The notes: generated from the letters alone by a model not told the origin. 64,000 bases of DNA from Streptomyces werraensis (GCA_014656175.1 BNBX01000004.1:306290-370289); one strand, 5' to 3'; positions 1 to 9,474 are shown, numbered from the stretch's first letter. Made by a program: numbers and translations.

Positions 1-1248
1 CGCAAGGCCGCGCGGGCGTCCGGCGACGACGGCACCGCGCTGGTCGAGGAGGCCGAGCAGTGGTACCGGCAGGCCGCCGCGCGCGGACACCGCCGGGCCG
101 CCCTTCACCTGGGCACGATCCTGGAGAAGCGCGGCGAGCTGAAGGAGGCCGGGCGCTGGTACCTGACCTCCGCCAAGGACGGCGAACCGCGCGCCGCGTG
201 CGCGCTGGGCTTCCTGCTGCGCGACGCCGGGGACACCGAGAACGCCGCCGTGTGGTGGCTGCGCGCCGCCCAGGACGGCGACGGCAACGCCGCCAACGCG
301 CTGGGCGCGCTGCACGCCGAGCGGGGCGAGACGCAGACCGCCGAGCGGTGGTACCGGGCCGCGATGGACGCCGGCGACATCAACGGCGCGTACAACCTCG
401 GCCTGCTCTGCGCCGACCAGGGGCGCACCACCCAGGCCGAGCAGTGGTACCGCCGCGCCGCCTACGCCGGGCACCGGGAGGCGGCGAACGCGCTGGCGAT
501 CCTGCTGCTGCGGGCGGGCGACGAGACCGGCGCGGAGCCGTGGTTCTCCAAGGCCGCGGAGGCCGGGAGCGTCGACGCCGCGTTCAACCTCGGCATCCTG
601 CACGCCGGCCGGGGTGAGGACCGGGCGGCGCTGCGCTGGTACGAGCGGGCCGCGGCGGCCGGGCACACCGAGGCGGCGCTCCAGGTCGGCATGGCCCGGC
701 TGCGCGACGGCGAGGAGGGCGAGGCCGAGCGGTTCCTGCGGTGCGCGGCGGGCGGTGGCAGCGCGGAGGCCGCGTACCGGCTGGCGACCGTGCTGGACGC
801 CCGCAGGCCGCCGGAGCCCGCGCACGAGCTGGGGGAACCGGTGCACCGGCGCAGCGAGTGCGAGGAGTGGTACGAGCGGGCGGCGTCCCAGGGGCACCGG
901 CGGGCGCAGGTGCGGGTGGGCATGCTGGCCGCGGCGCGGGGCGACGTCGTCGAGGCGGCCCGGTGGTACCGGGAGGCCGCGGAGGCCGGGTCGCGCAACG
1001 GGGCGTTCAACCTGGGGCTGCTGCTGGCCCGGGAGGGGAGCGAGCCGGAGGCGGCGGTGTGGTGGACCCGCGCCGCGGATGCGGGGCACGGGCGTGCGGC
1101 GCTGCGGCTGGCTCTGGTGTACGCACGGCGGGGCGAGCTCGCGGAGGGGCAGCGGTGGGCGGACCGGGCGGCGGAGTTGGGGCCTCCGGCGGTCACGGAG
1201 AGGGCGACTCGGCTGCGGGACGCCCTCCGCGAGGAGCTGTCCGCCTAG
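1..1248 (+). CDS. Sel1/TPR-like repeat protein, 5' truncated
   Basis: The reading frame is open from base 1 to the TAG at 1246-1248, so the true start lies outside the window; the visible part is 415 residues. It consists almost entirely of about eleven 36-residue helical repeats of the form A-xx-WY-xx-AA-xx-G-xx-AA-xx-LG-xx-L-xx-xG, the Sel1-like (SLR/TPR-related) signature. Such solenoids are protein-interaction scaffolds; no catalytic domain, signal peptide or membrane segment is visible. A degenerate stretch near 800-860 breaks the repeat register. It is the last gene before the initiator tRNA. Function and partner cannot be read from the sequence. Confidence 0.9.
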   Translation, partial: RKAARASGDDGTALVEEAEQWYRQAAARGHRRAALHLGTILEKRGELKEAGRWYLTSAKDGEPRAACALGFLLRDAGDTENAAVWWLRAAQDGDGNAANALGALHAERGETQTAERWYRAAMDAGDINGAYNLGLLCADQGRTTQAEQWYRRAAYAGHREAANALAILLLRAGDETGAEPWFSKAAEAGSVDAAFNLGILHAGRGEDRAALRWYERAAAAGHTEAALQVGMARLRDGEEGEAERFLRCAAGGGSAEAAYRLATVLDARRPPEPAHELGEPVHRRSECEEWYERAASQGHRRAQVRVGMLAAARGDVVEAARWYREAAEAGSRNGAFNLGLLLAREGSEPEAAVWWTRAADAGHGRAALRLALVYARRGELAEGQRWADRAAELGPPAVTERATRLRDALREELSA

Positions 1249-1398
1249 CCGCGGGCCGTCTGGGAGGGCTTCGCCCTACCCGGGCCCCCGTTGCGCAGTT
1301 CCCCGCGCCCCCGGGGGCGTTCTGCGCCGGGCCCGAGAAGCGCGCAGGTAATGGATTTGCTTCTGTCCGGCACCTTGACGTAGCGTTGGGGACATCGC

Positions 1399-1472
1399 CG
1401 CGGGGTGGAGCAGCTCGGTAGCTCGCTGGGCTCATAACCCAGAGGTCGCAGGTTCAAATCCTGTCCCCGCTA
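1399..1472 (+). tRNA. tRNA-fMet (initiator, anticodon CAT)
   Basis: A 74-nt cloverleaf with anticodon CAT at 1433-1435. The anticodon stem carries three consecutive G:C pairs (GGG/CCC), and the first acceptor position is mismatched (C1 opposite T72); both are hallmarks of initiator rather than elongator tRNA-Met. The T-arm is GCAGG-TTCAAAT-CCTGT. The 3' CCA is not encoded: the discriminator A at 1472 is followed by CT. A 13-bp hairpin follows immediately. Confidence 0.97.
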
Positions 1473-1479
1473 CTGATGG

Positions 1480-1515
1480 CCGAGGGCCGGAATCCGAAAG
1501 ATTTCCGGCCCTCGG
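1480..1515. terminator. Intrinsic-type hairpin after tRNA-fMet
   Basis: A perfect 13-bp inverted repeat (1480-1492 with 1503-1515) around a 10-nt loop. It sits just 3' of the tRNA and downstream of the convergent Fur-family gene, so it can serve both. No long T-run follows, as is usual in Streptomyces. Confidence 0.8.
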
Positions 1516-1610
1516 TCGTTCCAGGGGACGACGCGTCCCGCGTTCCGGCATGACGAAGGGCCCCGGGCACTCGGAAGTGGCCGGGGCCTCGTACAAGCCC
1601 TGTGTGACGG

Positions 1611-2027
1611 TCAGGCCGACGCGCAGTTGGGGCACAGGCCGCGGTACGTCACCTCGACGTCGGACACCGTGAAACCGAACCGCTCCGTGTCGGGCAGGTC
1701 GGCCAGCGGGTTGCCGGTCGGGTGGACGTCGCGGATCGCCCCGCACTGTGCGCACACCAGGTGGTGGTGCGGACGGTGGGCGTTCGGGTCGTAGCGCTTG
1801 GCCCGCTTGTCCGTCGCGACCTCCAGCACCTCGCCGAGCGTGACCAGCTCGCCCAGGGTGTTGTAGACGGTCGCCCGGGAGATCTCGGGCAGCTTGGCGA
1901 CAGCTCTGGCGTGCACCTCGTCGGCCGTCAGGTGGACGTGTTCGCCGTCGAGGACCTCGGCCACCACACGGCGCTGCGCGGTCATCCGCCAACCGCGTCC
2001 GCGAAGTCGTTCCAGAAGGTCACTCAT
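1611..2027 (-). CDS. catR: Fur-family peroxide/metal-responsive repressor (CatR-like)
   Basis: A 138-residue Fur-superfamily regulator: N-terminal winged helix (about 1-80) followed by a metal-binding dimerisation domain containing HHHLVCAQC and a C-terminal CPNC, the two CxxC pairs of the structural zinc site. The ATG at 2027 gives the normal family length; longer upstream starts would run through the divergent promoter. It is transcribed away from a monofunctional catalase gene, the arrangement of CatR/PerR-type repressors that release the catalase promoter when their regulatory metal site is oxidised. A palindrome lies between the catalase -35 and -10 boxes. The PerR-like function is inferred from context; the symbol is by analogy. 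Confidence 0.88.
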   Translation of the reverse strand: MSDLLERLRGRGWRMTAQRRVVAEVLDGEHVHLTADEVHARAVAKLPEISRATVYNTLGELVTLGEVLEVATDKRAKRYDPNAHRPHHHLVCAQCGAIRDVHPTGNPLADLPDTERFGFTVSDVEVTYRGLCPNCASA

Positions 2028-2089
2028 AGGCACCAGCCTAACAGCAGGGGGGAGTCGGATCCCGAACGGGTGTGACTTTGGAGCCTTAC

Positions 2090-2117
2090 TTGACTTAGAC
2101 AATGTCCATTGTAGGAT
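2090..2117 (+). promoter_or_regulatory. Catalase promoter with embedded palindromic operator
   Basis: A -35 box TTGACT (2090-2095) and a -10 box TAGGAT (2112-2117) are separated by 16 bp, a good fit to the main Streptomyces sigma factor. Inside the spacer is the inverted repeat ACAATG-TC-CATTGT (2099-2112), placed so that a bound repressor would exclude polymerase. The neighbouring Fur-family protein is the obvious candidate. The catalase RBS (GGAGG, 2160-2164) precedes a GTG start. Confidence 0.75.
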
Positions 2118-2170
2118 CGAGCTCGGCTTTAGCCAAGGCACAAGTTGCAGTACTGACGCAGGAGGCGCAC

Positions 2171-3622
2171 GTGACGCAGGGACCGCTTACGACGGAGGCC
2201 GGAGCTCCGGTCGCCGACAACCAGAACAGCGAGACCGCGGGCGTCGGCGGCCCGGTCCTCGTCCAGGACCAGCTCCTGCTCGAGAAGCTGGCTCACTTCA
2301 ACCGTGAGCGCATTCCGGAGCGCGTGGTGCACGCCCGCGGCGCCGGCGCGTACGGCACCTTCAAGGTGACCGCCGACGTCACGAAGTACACCCGGGCCGC
2401 GTTCCTGTCCGAGGTGGGCAAGGAGACCGAGGTCTTCCTGCGCTTCTCCACGGTCGCGGGCAACCTGGGCGCGGCGGACGCGGTGCGCGACCCGCGCGGT
2501 TTCGCGGTGAAGTTCTACACCGAGGAGGGCAACTACGACCTCGTCGGCAACAACACCCCGGTGTTCTTCATCCGGGACGCCATCAAGTTCCCCGACTTCA
2601 TCCACACCCAGAAGCGCGACCCGTACACCGGCTCGCAGGAGGCGGACAACGTCTTCGACTTCTGGGGTCTGTCGCCCGAGTCCACGCACCAGGTGACCTG
2701 GCTGTTCGGCGACCGCGGCATCCCCGCCTCCTATCGCCACATGGACGGCTTCGGCTCGCACACCTACCAGTGGAACAACGAGGCCGGCGAGGTCTTCTGG
2801 GTCAAGTACCACTTCAAGACGGACCAGGGCATCAAGAACCTGACCGCCGAGGAGGCCGAGATCCTCGCGGGCAAGGACCCCGACTCGCACCAGCGCGACC
2901 TGCGCGAGGCCATCGAGCGCGGCGAGTACCCGTCCTGGACCGTGTACGTCCAGATCATGCCGGCGGCCGAGGCGGCCACCTACCGCTTCAACCCGTTCGA
3001 CCTGACCAAGGTCTGGCCGCACGCGGACTACCCGCTGGTCGAGTTCGGCAAGCTGGAGCTCAACCGCAACCCGGAGAACATCTTCGCCGAGGTCGAGCAG
3101 TCGATCTTCAGCCCCGCCCACTTCGTGCCGGGCATCGGTCCCTCCCCGGACAAGATGCTCCAGGGCCGTCTCTTCGCGTACGGCGACGCCCACCGCTACC
3201 GCGTCGGCATCAACGCCGACCACCTGCCGGTGAACCGTCCGCACGCCACCGAGGCGCGCACCCACTCCCGTGACGGCTACCTGTACGACGGCCGCCACAA
3301 GGGGGCGAAGAACTACGAGCCGAACAGCTTCGGCGGCCCCTTCCAGACGGACCGCCCGCTCTGGCAGGGCGTCCCGGTCACCGGGGTCACCGGCGAGTCG
3401 GTCACCCCCGTCCACGCCGAGGACAACGACTTCGTCCAGGCGGGCAACCTCTACCGGCTGATGTCGGAGGACGAGAAGGAGCGCCTGGTGAAGAACCTGG
3501 CGAACGCCATCTCGGGCGTGACGCGCGACGACATCGCCGAGCGCGCGATCAACAACTTCCGCCAGGCCGACGAGGACTTCGGCAAGCGGCTGGAGGCCGC
3601 GGTGCAGGCCCTGCGCGGCTGA
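2171..3622 (+). CDS. catA: Monofunctional heme catalase
   Basis: A 483-residue small-subunit catalase converting hydrogen peroxide to water and oxygen in the cytoplasm. Visible hallmarks are the catalytic His in [12 protein letters not shown], the distal Asn in [10 protein letters not shown], and the proximal heme Tyr in [12 protein letters not shown]. The GTG at 2171 has GGAGG 6 nt upstream; an in-frame ATG at 2102 lies inside the promoter and is unlikely to be used. Length and motifs match the CatA/KatA class. It is divergent from the Fur-family gene and expected to be induced by peroxide through it. A strong hairpin follows at 3651. Confidence 0.95.
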   Translation: MTQGPLTTEAGAPVADNQNSETAGVGGPVLVQDQLLLEKLAHFNRERIPERVVHARGAGAYGTFKVTADVTKYTRAAFLSEVGKETEVFLRFSTVAGNLGAADAVRDPRGFAVKFYTEEGNYDLVGNNTPVFFIRDAIKFPDFIHTQKRDPYTGSQEADNVFDFWGLSPESTHQVTWLFGDRGIPASYRHMDGFGSHTYQWNNEAGEVFWVKYHFKTDQGIKNLTAEEAEILAGKDPDSHQRDLREAIERGEYPSWTVYVQIMPAAEAATYRFNPFDLTKVWPHADYPLVEFGKLELNRNPENIFAEVEQSIFSPAHFVPGIGPSPDKMLQGRLFAYGDAHRYRVGINADHLPVNRPHATEARTHSRDGYLYDGRHKGAKNYEPNSFGGPFQTDRPLWQGVPVTGVTGESVTPVHAEDNDFVQAGNLYRLMSEDEKERLVKNLANAISGVTRDDIAERAINNFRQADEDFGKRLEAAVQALRG

Positions 3623-3650
3623 TCCCAGCGCTGGACCGCTTGCCGATCGA

Positions 3651-3682
3651 CGGGCCGGATCCCCTCACGGGGGTCCGGCCCG
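3651..3682. terminator. Bidirectional hairpin between convergent genes
   Basis: A 14-bp inverted repeat with one G-T pair (3651-3664 with 3669-3682) and a TCAC loop between the convergent catalase and CBS-domain genes. Confidence 0.8.
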
Positions 3683-3694
3683 TCCTCGTGCCCG

Positions 3695-4096
3695 TCAGGC
3701 GGGCACCTGCGGGGCCCGCTCCCGGGCCGGGGCCCAGCAGCGGATGATGTCGCGGACCGAGACGATGCCCGCGGGCCCGCCCCGGTCGAGGACGATCAGA
3801 TGGCGGAAGCCCCCGTGGGCCATGGCGGCCGCCGCCTCCTCGACGGTCCAGGAGGGGGTGGCGAAGACGACGTCGGTGGTGGTGTGGGCGTGGGCGCGCT
3901 CCGCGTCCGGGTCCTGGCCCAGACCCACGGAGTTCAGGACGTCCCGTTCGGTCAGGATGCCGATCCCGGTGCCGTCGGGGTCGAGGACCACGGCCGCGCC
4001 CACCCTGCGCGCGGACATCAGGGCGGCGGCCTGGCGGAGCGTGTGGGCGGGGCCGATGGTGAGGACCACGGTGCTCATGGCGTCACGGACGAGCAT
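3695..4096 (-). CDS. CBS-domain protein
   Basis: A 133-residue protein made of two tandem CBS motifs (about 1-60 and 70-130), beginning MLVRDAMSTVV and ending near VSVRDIIRCW. CBS pairs bind adenine nucleotides and sense energy charge; here there is no attached enzyme or channel domain. The ATG at 4096 has AGGAGG 7 nt upstream. A GTG at 4108 overlaps that ribosome-binding site and is less likely. Stand-alone CBS proteins are common in Streptomyces and no specific partner is evident. Confidence 0.88.
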   Translation of the reverse strand: MLVRDAMSTVVLTIGPAHTLRQAAALMSARRVGAAVVLDPDGTGIGILTERDVLNSVGLGQDPDAERAHAHTTTDVVFATPSWTVEEAAAAMAHGGFRHLIVLDRGGPAGIVSVRDIIRCWAPARERAPQVPA

Positions 4097-4160
4097 GGAT
4101 GGAGCCACCTCCTACCGGAAAACGCGAGGTCAGGGGCCTGGTGGCCCGCTCGTTCGCGCT

Positions 4161-4176
4161 TTCACAAGTTCACAAG
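4161..4176. repeat. Tandem 8-bp direct repeat upstream of the CBS gene
   Basis: The octamer TTCACAAG occurs twice back to back (4161-4168, 4169-4176), 65-80 bp upstream of the CBS-gene start. Direct repeats spaced by less than one helical turn can be regulator half-sites; the binding protein is unknown. Confidence 0.4.
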
Positions 4177-4266
4177 TGGGGGGACTCTCAGAGTGGCAGG
4201 CAAAGCGGGGGTCAACAAGGGGGCGCGCGCGGCCGGCCGGGGGCGCGCGGCGCGACCGCGGCCGGA

Positions 4267-5067
4267 TCAGTAGCGCTGGTTGAGATACCCCAGCAGCTCG
4301 TCGTGGAGCAGGCCGTTCGACGCGGCCGCGTTGCCGCTGTGCGGGCCCGGCCGGCCGTCGAGGCCGGTGAAGGTACCGCCGGCCTCCGTCACCACGATCG
4401 CCGTGGCCGCCATGTCCCACAGCGACAGCTCCGGCTCCGCGCAGATGTCCACCGAGCCCTCCGCGACCATCATGTACGGCCAGAAGTCGCCGTACGCGCG
4501 CGTACGCCACACCTCGCGGGTGAGGTCCAGGAAGCCGTCCAGCCGCCCCTGCTCCTCCCAGCCGGTGAGCGAGGAGTACGCGAAGGAGGCGTCGGAGATC
4601 CGCGAGACGCGCGAGACCTGGAGCCGGGTGGCCGAGGACAGGCTGCGCCCCGTGTAGGCGCCGTGGCCCTTCGCCGCCCACCAGCGGCGGCCCAGGGCGG
4701 GCGCGGACACCACGCCGACGACCGGCTGGAAGCCGCCCTCGCCGGCCTCCATCAGCGCGATCAGCGTGGCCCACACGGGCACGCCGCGCACGTAGTTCTT
4801 GGTGCCGTCGATCGGGTCGATCACCCAGCGGCGCGGACCGGTGCCCTCGACGCCGTACTCCTCGCCGAGGACGGCGTCGCGCGGGCGGGCGCGCTGGAGG
4901 TGGCCCCGGATCAGCTCCTCGGCGTTCTTGTCCGCCTCGCTCACCGGCGTCATGTCGGGTTTGGTCTCCACCTTGAGGTCGAGAGCCTTGAACCGGTCCA
5001 TGGTCGCGGCGTCGGCGGCGTCCGCGAGGACATGGGCGAGACGCAGGTCGTCGAGGTAGTCGGGCAT
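4267..5067 (-). CDS. hisN: Histidinol-phosphatase of the inositol-monophosphatase family
   Basis: A 266-residue Mg-dependent phosphatase of the IMPase/FBPase fold. Metal-binding motifs are GEE at 68-70, DPIDGT at 84-89 and WDMAA at 217-221. In Streptomyces and other actinobacteria a member of this family, HisN, performs the histidinol-phosphate dephosphorylation step of histidine biosynthesis; general inositol-phosphatase activity cannot be excluded from sequence. The start at 5067 gives [12 protein letters not shown]. It is isolated from other his genes, as is known for hisN, and convergent with nothing on its 3' side except the CBS promoter region. Confidence 0.87.
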   Translation of the reverse strand: MPDYLDDLRLAHVLADAADAATMDRFKALDLKVETKPDMTPVSEADKNAEELIRGHLQRARPRDAVLGEEYGVEGTGPRRWVIDPIDGTKNYVRGVPVWATLIALMEAGEGGFQPVVGVVSAPALGRRWWAAKGHGAYTGRSLSSATRLQVSRVSRISDASFAYSSLTGWEEQGRLDGFLDLTREVWRTRAYGDFWPYMMVAEGSVDICAEPELSLWDMAATAIVVTEAGGTFTGLDGRPGPHSGNAAASNGLLHDELLGYLNQRY

Positions 5068-5197
5068 GCAACGAACGGTATCGGCCGAGATCGGTTCCGG
5101 GCCACCGGGGGCCGGTTCCGCGACCCCTTGACAGCCCCCGACACCCCGTCAAATCTGAACCGCAGGGTCTCGGCCGCTCGCCCCGAGGGAGGCGATG

Positions 5198-5806
5198 ATG
5201 CCTGCAGCGCGGGAATCACTGCTGGACGCCGCTTACACCGCACTGGCCCGCCGTCCGTGGTCCGCCGTGCGGATGGTGGACGTCGCCGCCGCGGCCGGGG
5301 TCTCCCGCCAGACCCTCTACAACGAGTTCGGCAGCAAGGACGGTCTCGCCCGGGCCCTGGTCCGCCGGGAGGCCGACGGGTATCTGGCCGGCGTCGACCG
5401 GGCCCTCACCGCGCACGCGGACCCCCGGGACCGCCTCACCGCCACCGCCGAGTGGACCATGCTGAGCGCCCGCGAGAACGCCCTGGTGCGGGCCATGCTC
5501 ACCGGCTGCTGGACCGAGCGCCTGCCCGCACCCGGCCTCGCGGCCGTGACGTCCGGCTCTCCGGTGCCCGCGCAGCGCCGCGCCGACGGGCCGCTGCCCT
5601 CGCCCTCCGACTTCGTGCACCTGGTCCGGGACCGGGCCGTCGCCGTGCTCGCCGGTCCGGGGCACGGGCGCGACGACACCGCCGACCTCGCCCGGTCCTG
5701 CGAGACGGTGATCAGACTCGCCGTGTCCTGCGTCGTCGCGCCCCCTCCCGACGACGGAGTGGCCGAGCTGGTCCGGGGTGCGCTGCACCGGCAGCCGGCG
5801 TCGTAG
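5198..5806 (+). CDS. TetR-family transcriptional regulator
   Basis: A 202-residue TetR/AcrR protein: N-terminal three-helix DNA-binding domain with the recognition region VAAAAGVSRQTLYNEFGSK (about 28-46), then an all-helical ligand domain with no close match I recognise. Two ATGs are adjacent (5195, 5198); GGGAGG ends at 5192, so 5198 has the better spacing. It is convergent with the SMR efflux gene rather than divergent, so regulation of that pump is possible but not shown. The ligand is unknown. Confidence 0.9.
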   Translation: MPAARESLLDAAYTALARRPWSAVRMVDVAAAAGVSRQTLYNEFGSKDGLARALVRREADGYLAGVDRALTAHADPRDRLTATAEWTMLSARENALVRAMLTGCWTERLPAPGLAAVTSGSPVPAQRRADGPLPSPSDFVHLVRDRAVAVLAGPGHGRDDTADLARSCETVIRLAVSCVVAPPPDDGVAELVRGALHRQPAS

Positions 5807-5835
5807 AAGACGGGCCCCTGTGAACGGGGGACGGC

Positions 5836-6159
5836 TCAGTGCGCCGAACCCGAGAGCTGCAGCCCGATCACCCCGACGATCACCAGGCTGATCGAGACGA
5901 TCTTCAGGGTGGACACCAGATCCCCGAGGAACACCATCCCGTAGATGGCCGTCCCCGCCGCCCCGATGCCCGTCCACACCGCGTACGCCGGTCCCACGTC
6001 CAGCTTCCTCAGCGCCAGGGTGAGCAGTCCGAAGCTGCCCAGGGCGAACGCGCAGAAGGCGACGGTCGGCCACAGCCGGGTGAACCCGTGGGAAAGCTTC
6101 AGACACACGGCGAAACCGGTCTCGAGCAACCCGGCGACGATGACCAGCAGCCACGCCAT
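5836..6159 (-). CDS. SMR-family transporter (SugE/Gdx-like)
   Basis: A 107-residue, four-helix small multidrug resistance protein. The essential membrane Glu is in LLETGFAVCLK (residue 13), and the block AYAVWTGIGAAGTAIYG is typical of the SugE/Gdx branch, whose characterised members export guanidinium or quaternary ammonium ions by proton antiport as dimers. The N-terminal LLETGFAV also resembles this branch more than EmrE. The start at 6159 has GGAGG about 6 nt upstream. A single gene suggests a dual-topology homodimer. Confidence 0.88.
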   Translation of the reverse strand: MAWLLVIVAGLLETGFAVCLKLSHGFTRLWPTVAFCAFALGSFGLLTLALRKLDVGPAYAVWTGIGAAGTAIYGMVFLGDLVSTLKIVSISLVIVGVIGLQLSGSAH

Positions 6160-6268
6160 GTGTGTCCTCCCGCATTCCCCGCGTACAGTGACCGCTTCGT
6201 CTGGTTCGTGTCCGGCTCGGTGCGATTATGCACTTACCGGCGACACCACGGGGCAAACACGACGCGGG

Positions 6269-7279
6269 TCAGTCTCCCTCGCCGCGCTCCCGCGAGGCGA
6301 GCAGCCGCCGCAGCGAGTACAGCCGCGCCGGGTCCGCGTGGCCCTCCGCCACCCAGTCGTCCAGCGCGCAGTCCGGCTCGTCGTGACTGCACGCACGCGG
6401 ACAGCCCTCCGTGCCCGGCTCCAGGTCGGGGAAGGCGTGGATGACCCGTGACGGGTCGACGTGGGCCAGCCCGAACGACCGGACGCCCGGTGTGTCGATC
6501 ACCCAGCCCTCGGCGCCCGCGAGCGGCAGTGCCAGCGCGGACGTCGTGGTGTGCCGGCCGCGCCCGGTCACCGCGTTGACGTGACCGGTGGTGCGACGCC
6601 GCTCGTCGGGCACCAGCGCGTTGACGAGAGTGGTCTTGCCGACGCCGGAGTGGCCCACGAACGCGGTGATCCGGCCGTCGAGCTGCTCGCGCACCCGCTC
6701 CACCGCCTCCCCGCTCTCCAGCTCCGCGCGGCTGGTGACGACGTACGGGATGTCCAGGTCGCCGTACAGCTCCAGCAGCTTGTCGGGCGGGGCCAGGTCG
6801 GACTTGGTCAGCACCAGCAGCGGCTCCAGGCCGCCGTCGAAGGCGGCGACCAGGCAACGGTCGATCAGGCGCGGCCGGGGCTCGGGGTCGGCGAGGGCGG
6901 TGACCACGGCGAGCTGGTCGGCGTTGGCGACGACCACCCGCTCGTAGGGATCGTCGTCGTCGGCGGTGCGGCGCAGCACCGAGGACCGCTCCGCGATGCG
7001 CACGATCCGGGCGAGGGTGTCCTTCTTGCCGGACAGATCGCCGACGAGGGCCACCCGGTCACCCACCACGGCGGCCTTGCGGCCCAGCTCGCGGGCCTTC
7101 ATCGCGGTCACGACGCGGTCATCGACGAGGCAGGTCAGCCGGCCCCGGTCGACCGTGAGCACCATGCCCTCGGCGGCGTCCTCGTGCTTGGGCCTGATGT
7201 GGGTGCGCGGCCGGTTGCCCTTGCGGTTGGGGCGGGAGCGGATGTCGTCCTCGTCGGTGTGCTTGCCGTAACGGCGCAT
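6269..7279 (-). CDS. rsgA: Small-subunit ribosome biogenesis GTPase RsgA
   Basis: A 336-residue circularly permuted GTPase that assists late 30S maturation. Motifs occur in the permuted order: G4 TKSD at 158-161, then G1 GHSGVGKT at 209-216 and G3 DTPG at 262-265. The N-terminal OB-fold follows a basic tail (NRKGNRPRTH). A C-terminal zinc site is visible as C293, C297, H299 and C304. It lies 9 nt downstream of aroA on the same strand, so the two are probably cotranscribed, as in other actinobacteria. Confidence 0.95.
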   Translation of the reverse strand: MRRYGKHTDEDDIRSRPNRKGNRPRTHIRPKHEDAAEGMVLTVDRGRLTCLVDDRVVTAMKARELGRKAAVVGDRVALVGDLSGKKDTLARIVRIAERSSVLRRTADDDDPYERVVVANADQLAVVTALADPEPRPRLIDRCLVAAFDGGLEPLLVLTKSDLAPPDKLLELYGDLDIPYVVTSRAELESGEAVERVREQLDGRITAFVGHSGVGKTTLVNALVPDERRRTTGHVNAVTGRGRHTTTSALALPLAGAEGWVIDTPGVRSFGLAHVDPSRVIHAFPDLEPGTEGCPRACSHDEPDCALDDWVAEGHADPARLYSLRRLLASRERGEGD

Positions 7280-7288
7280 CGTGAACCC

Positions 7289-8605
7289 CTATGCCCCGAG
7301 CATCCCGGTCCACAGCTCGGGGAAGTCCGGCAGGGTTTTCGCCGTGGTCGCCACGTTCTCGACGTGCACGCCCTCGACCGCCAGGCCGATGATCGCACCG
7401 GCGGTGGCCATGCGGTGGTCCTCGTAGGTGTGGAAGACCCCGCCGTGCAGCCGGCGCGGGCGGATGTGCAGACCGTCGGCCGTCTCGGTGACGTCACCGC
7501 CCAGCTCGTTGATCTCCTTGGTGAGCGCGGCCAGCCGGTCCGTCTCGTGCAGCCGCAGATGCGCCACGCCCCGCAGGGTCGACGGGGAGTCCGCGAGAGC
7601 CGCGACCGCCGCGATGCCCGGCGTCAGCTCGCCCACCTCGCCGAGGTCCACGTCGATGCCGTGCACCGCGCCGGAGCCGGTGAAGACCAGCCCGTACTCG
7701 GTCAGCTCGCAGGAGCCGCCCATCTCCGTGAAGATCTCCCGCAGCCGGTCGCCGGGCTGGGTGGTCCGCGCGGGCCAGTCGGGGATCACCACCTTGCCGC
7801 CGGTGATCAGCGCGGCCGCCAGGAACGGCTGCGCGTTGGACAGGTCCGGCTCGATCGTCAGGTCCCGGCCGAGCAGGGCGCCCGGGGTGACCCGCCAGAC
7901 GTTCGGCTCGCCGCCGGACTCGGGGGTGTCCACTTGGGCGCCGACCGCGCGGAGCATGTCGACCGTCATCCGGATGTGCGGCATCGACGGCAGCGTCGCG
8001 CCGGTGTGCCGCACCTCCACGCCCTGGTTGAAACGCGGCGCCGACAACAGCAGGGCGCTGACGAACTGGGACGACGAGGACGCGTCCACCTCGACCGTGC
8101 CTCCGTCCAGCGCGCCCCCGCCGTGCACCGTCATCGGCAGCGCGCCCCGGTCGTCGTCGTCGATCCGGGCGCCGAGCCGGCGCAGCGCGTCGATGACGCC
8201 GTTCAGGGGACGCTCGTAGGACCGCGGGTCGCCGTCGAAGCGCACCGGGCCGTCCGCCAGGGTGGCCACCGGAGGCAGGAAACGCATCACCGTGCCCGCG
8301 TTGCCCACGTCCACGGTGGCCGGGCCGCGCAGACCGGCCGGCACCACACGCCAGGCCTCGCCCGTCCCGTCGGGACCGACGCCCTCCTCGATCTCCACGC
8401 CCAGCGCGCGCAGCCCGCCCGCCATCAGCAGCGTGTCGCGCGAGCGCAGGGGGCGGCGCAGCCAGCCCGGCTCGGAGGCGAGGGCGGCGAGGACGAGAGC
8501 GCGGTTGGTGACCGACTTGGATCCGGGCACGTGGACCGTCGCGTCGACGGCTCCGCTCGCGTGCGGGGCGGGCCAGAGGGCGGTGTGCGTGGGATTCGGG
8601 GCCAT
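7289..8605 (-). CDS. aroA: 3-phosphoshikimate 1-carboxyvinyltransferase (EPSP synthase)
   Basis: A 438-residue enzyme of the shikimate pathway that joins phosphoenolpyruvate and shikimate 3-phosphate. Diagnostic segments are [12 protein letters not shown] (about 26-37), GNAGTVMRF in the PEP site, [19 protein letters not shown] and the C-terminal YEDHRMA and [10 protein letters not shown]. The GNAGTxMR site is followed by F-L-P-P where E. coli has P-L-A-A, a class difference that affects inhibitor sensitivity in other enzymes. It is transcribed with rsgA. The ATG at 8605 gives the usual length. Confidence 0.96.
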   Translation of the reverse strand: MAPNPTHTALWPAPHASGAVDATVHVPGSKSVTNRALVLAALASEPGWLRRPLRSRDTLLMAGGLRALGVEIEEGVGPDGTGEAWRVVPAGLRGPATVDVGNAGTVMRFLPPVATLADGPVRFDGDPRSYERPLNGVIDALRRLGARIDDDDRGALPMTVHGGGALDGGTVEVDASSSSQFVSALLLSAPRFNQGVEVRHTGATLPSMPHIRMTVDMLRAVGAQVDTPESGGEPNVWRVTPGALLGRDLTIEPDLSNAQPFLAAALITGGKVVIPDWPARTTQPGDRLREIFTEMGGSCELTEYGLVFTGSGAVHGIDVDLGEVGELTPGIAAVAALADSPSTLRGVAHLRLHETDRLAALTKEINELGGDVTETADGLHIRPRRLHGGVFHTYEDHRMATAGAIIGLAVEGVHVENVATTAKTLPDFPELWTGMLGA

Positions 8606-8691
8606 GGGGCCACTTTATAAGGAGGCGGGGAGCCCGGCCGTTCCGTGCCCGCCAGGCGGAACACCGCCCGGTCACCCCGCCGGCCCCCGGG

Positions 8692-9423
8692 TCACAGGCC
8701 CAGCAGCCAGCGCCCTCCGCCCAGGAGCGAGCACACCGACACCGCGTGGAAGAGGAACAGCCACAGTCCCGCCGGCACGTGCGTCAGCCGGGACAGCTGG
8801 TCCGCGTCCGAGTCCCCTGCGCCCCCGCGCCGCCGCTTGGCCTGGAGCTCGAACGCCGGGCGCACCCCGCCCAGCAGCAGGAACCACACCACGGCGTACG
8901 CGAACGCCGCCTGCACCTGGGGTCCCGCGAGCCACGACACCAGCACGAACGTGCTCCCGGTGACCAGCACCGACACCGCCCCGTAGGCGTTGCGGATCAT
9001 CACCAGCACCGCCAGCAGCAGCGCGGTGGCCAGCCACAGCAGCAGTGTGATGCGTCCCGCGCCGAGCAGCGCGGCCCCGCCCAGGCCCAGCAGCGGGGGA
9101 GCGGTGTAGCCGGCGGCGGCCGTGAGGATCATGCCGATGCCGGTCGGCTTGCCCCGGCTGACGGTCAGGCCGCTGGTGTCGGAGTGCAGGCGTATCCCCG
9201 TCAGGGTGCGGCCGGTGAGCAGCGCCACCAGGCCGTGCCCGCCCTCGTGCGCGATCGTGACGGCGTTCCGCGCGATACGCCAGGGAGCCTGCGGCACCAC
9301 CACGGCGAGGGCCGCCACCAGGGTCGCGACGACCACCCACAGGTCCGGGTCGGGCTGGGTGCCCGCGACCTCGTCCCAGAGGGACGCGAGGGACGCGGGC
9401 GCGGTGCTGGCCATGCTCGTCAT
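8692..9423 (-). CDS. M50-family membrane metalloprotease-like protein
   Basis: A 243-residue polytopic membrane protein with the zinc signature HEGGH at residues 59-63 at the end of a hydrophobic segment, followed by four or more transmembrane helices. This places it with the actinobacterial M50B-like peptidases related to site-2 proteases, which cleave within or near membranes. The usual second motif (NPDG-type) is not obvious, so activity is uncertain. The start at 9423 gives MTSMAST; an alternative ATG lies 9 nt inside. It is divergent from the SRAP gene across a 51-bp gap. Confidence 0.82.
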   Translation of the reverse strand: MTSMASTAPASLASLWDEVAGTQPDPDLWVVVATLVAALAVVVPQAPWRIARNAVTIAHEGGHGLVALLTGRTLTGIRLHSDTSGLTVSRGKPTGIGMILTAAAGYTAPPLLGLGGAALLGAGRITLLLWLATALLLAVLVMIRNAYGAVSVLVTGSTFVLVSWLAGPQVQAAFAYAVVWFLLLGGVRPAFELQAKRRRGGAGDSDADQLSRLTHVPAGLWLFLFHAVSVCSLLGGGRWLLGL

Positions 9424-9474
9424 GTGTGTTGGATCGCTCCCTGTGCGCGTGCGGAGTCTGGCAGTGTTGCACGT

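Noticed and set aside
60..617. Alternative long frames in the Sel1 gene region
   Set aside because: They run in the other frames of a strongly biased coding sequence and consist of Arg/Gly/Pro-rich low-complexity peptides with no homology-like features.
6160..6268. Possible guanidine-II (mini-ykkC) riboswitch upstream of the SugE/Gdx-like gene
   Set aside because: Two ACGA tetranucleotides occur in the leader at plausible spacing, but neither is closed by a helix longer than 2-3 bp, so the required paired hairpins are not formed.
6461..8620. 719-codon plus-strand frame opposite rsgA-aroA
   Set aside because: It is the complement of two well-supported genes; composition is His/Gln/Gly/Arg-rich shadow translation.
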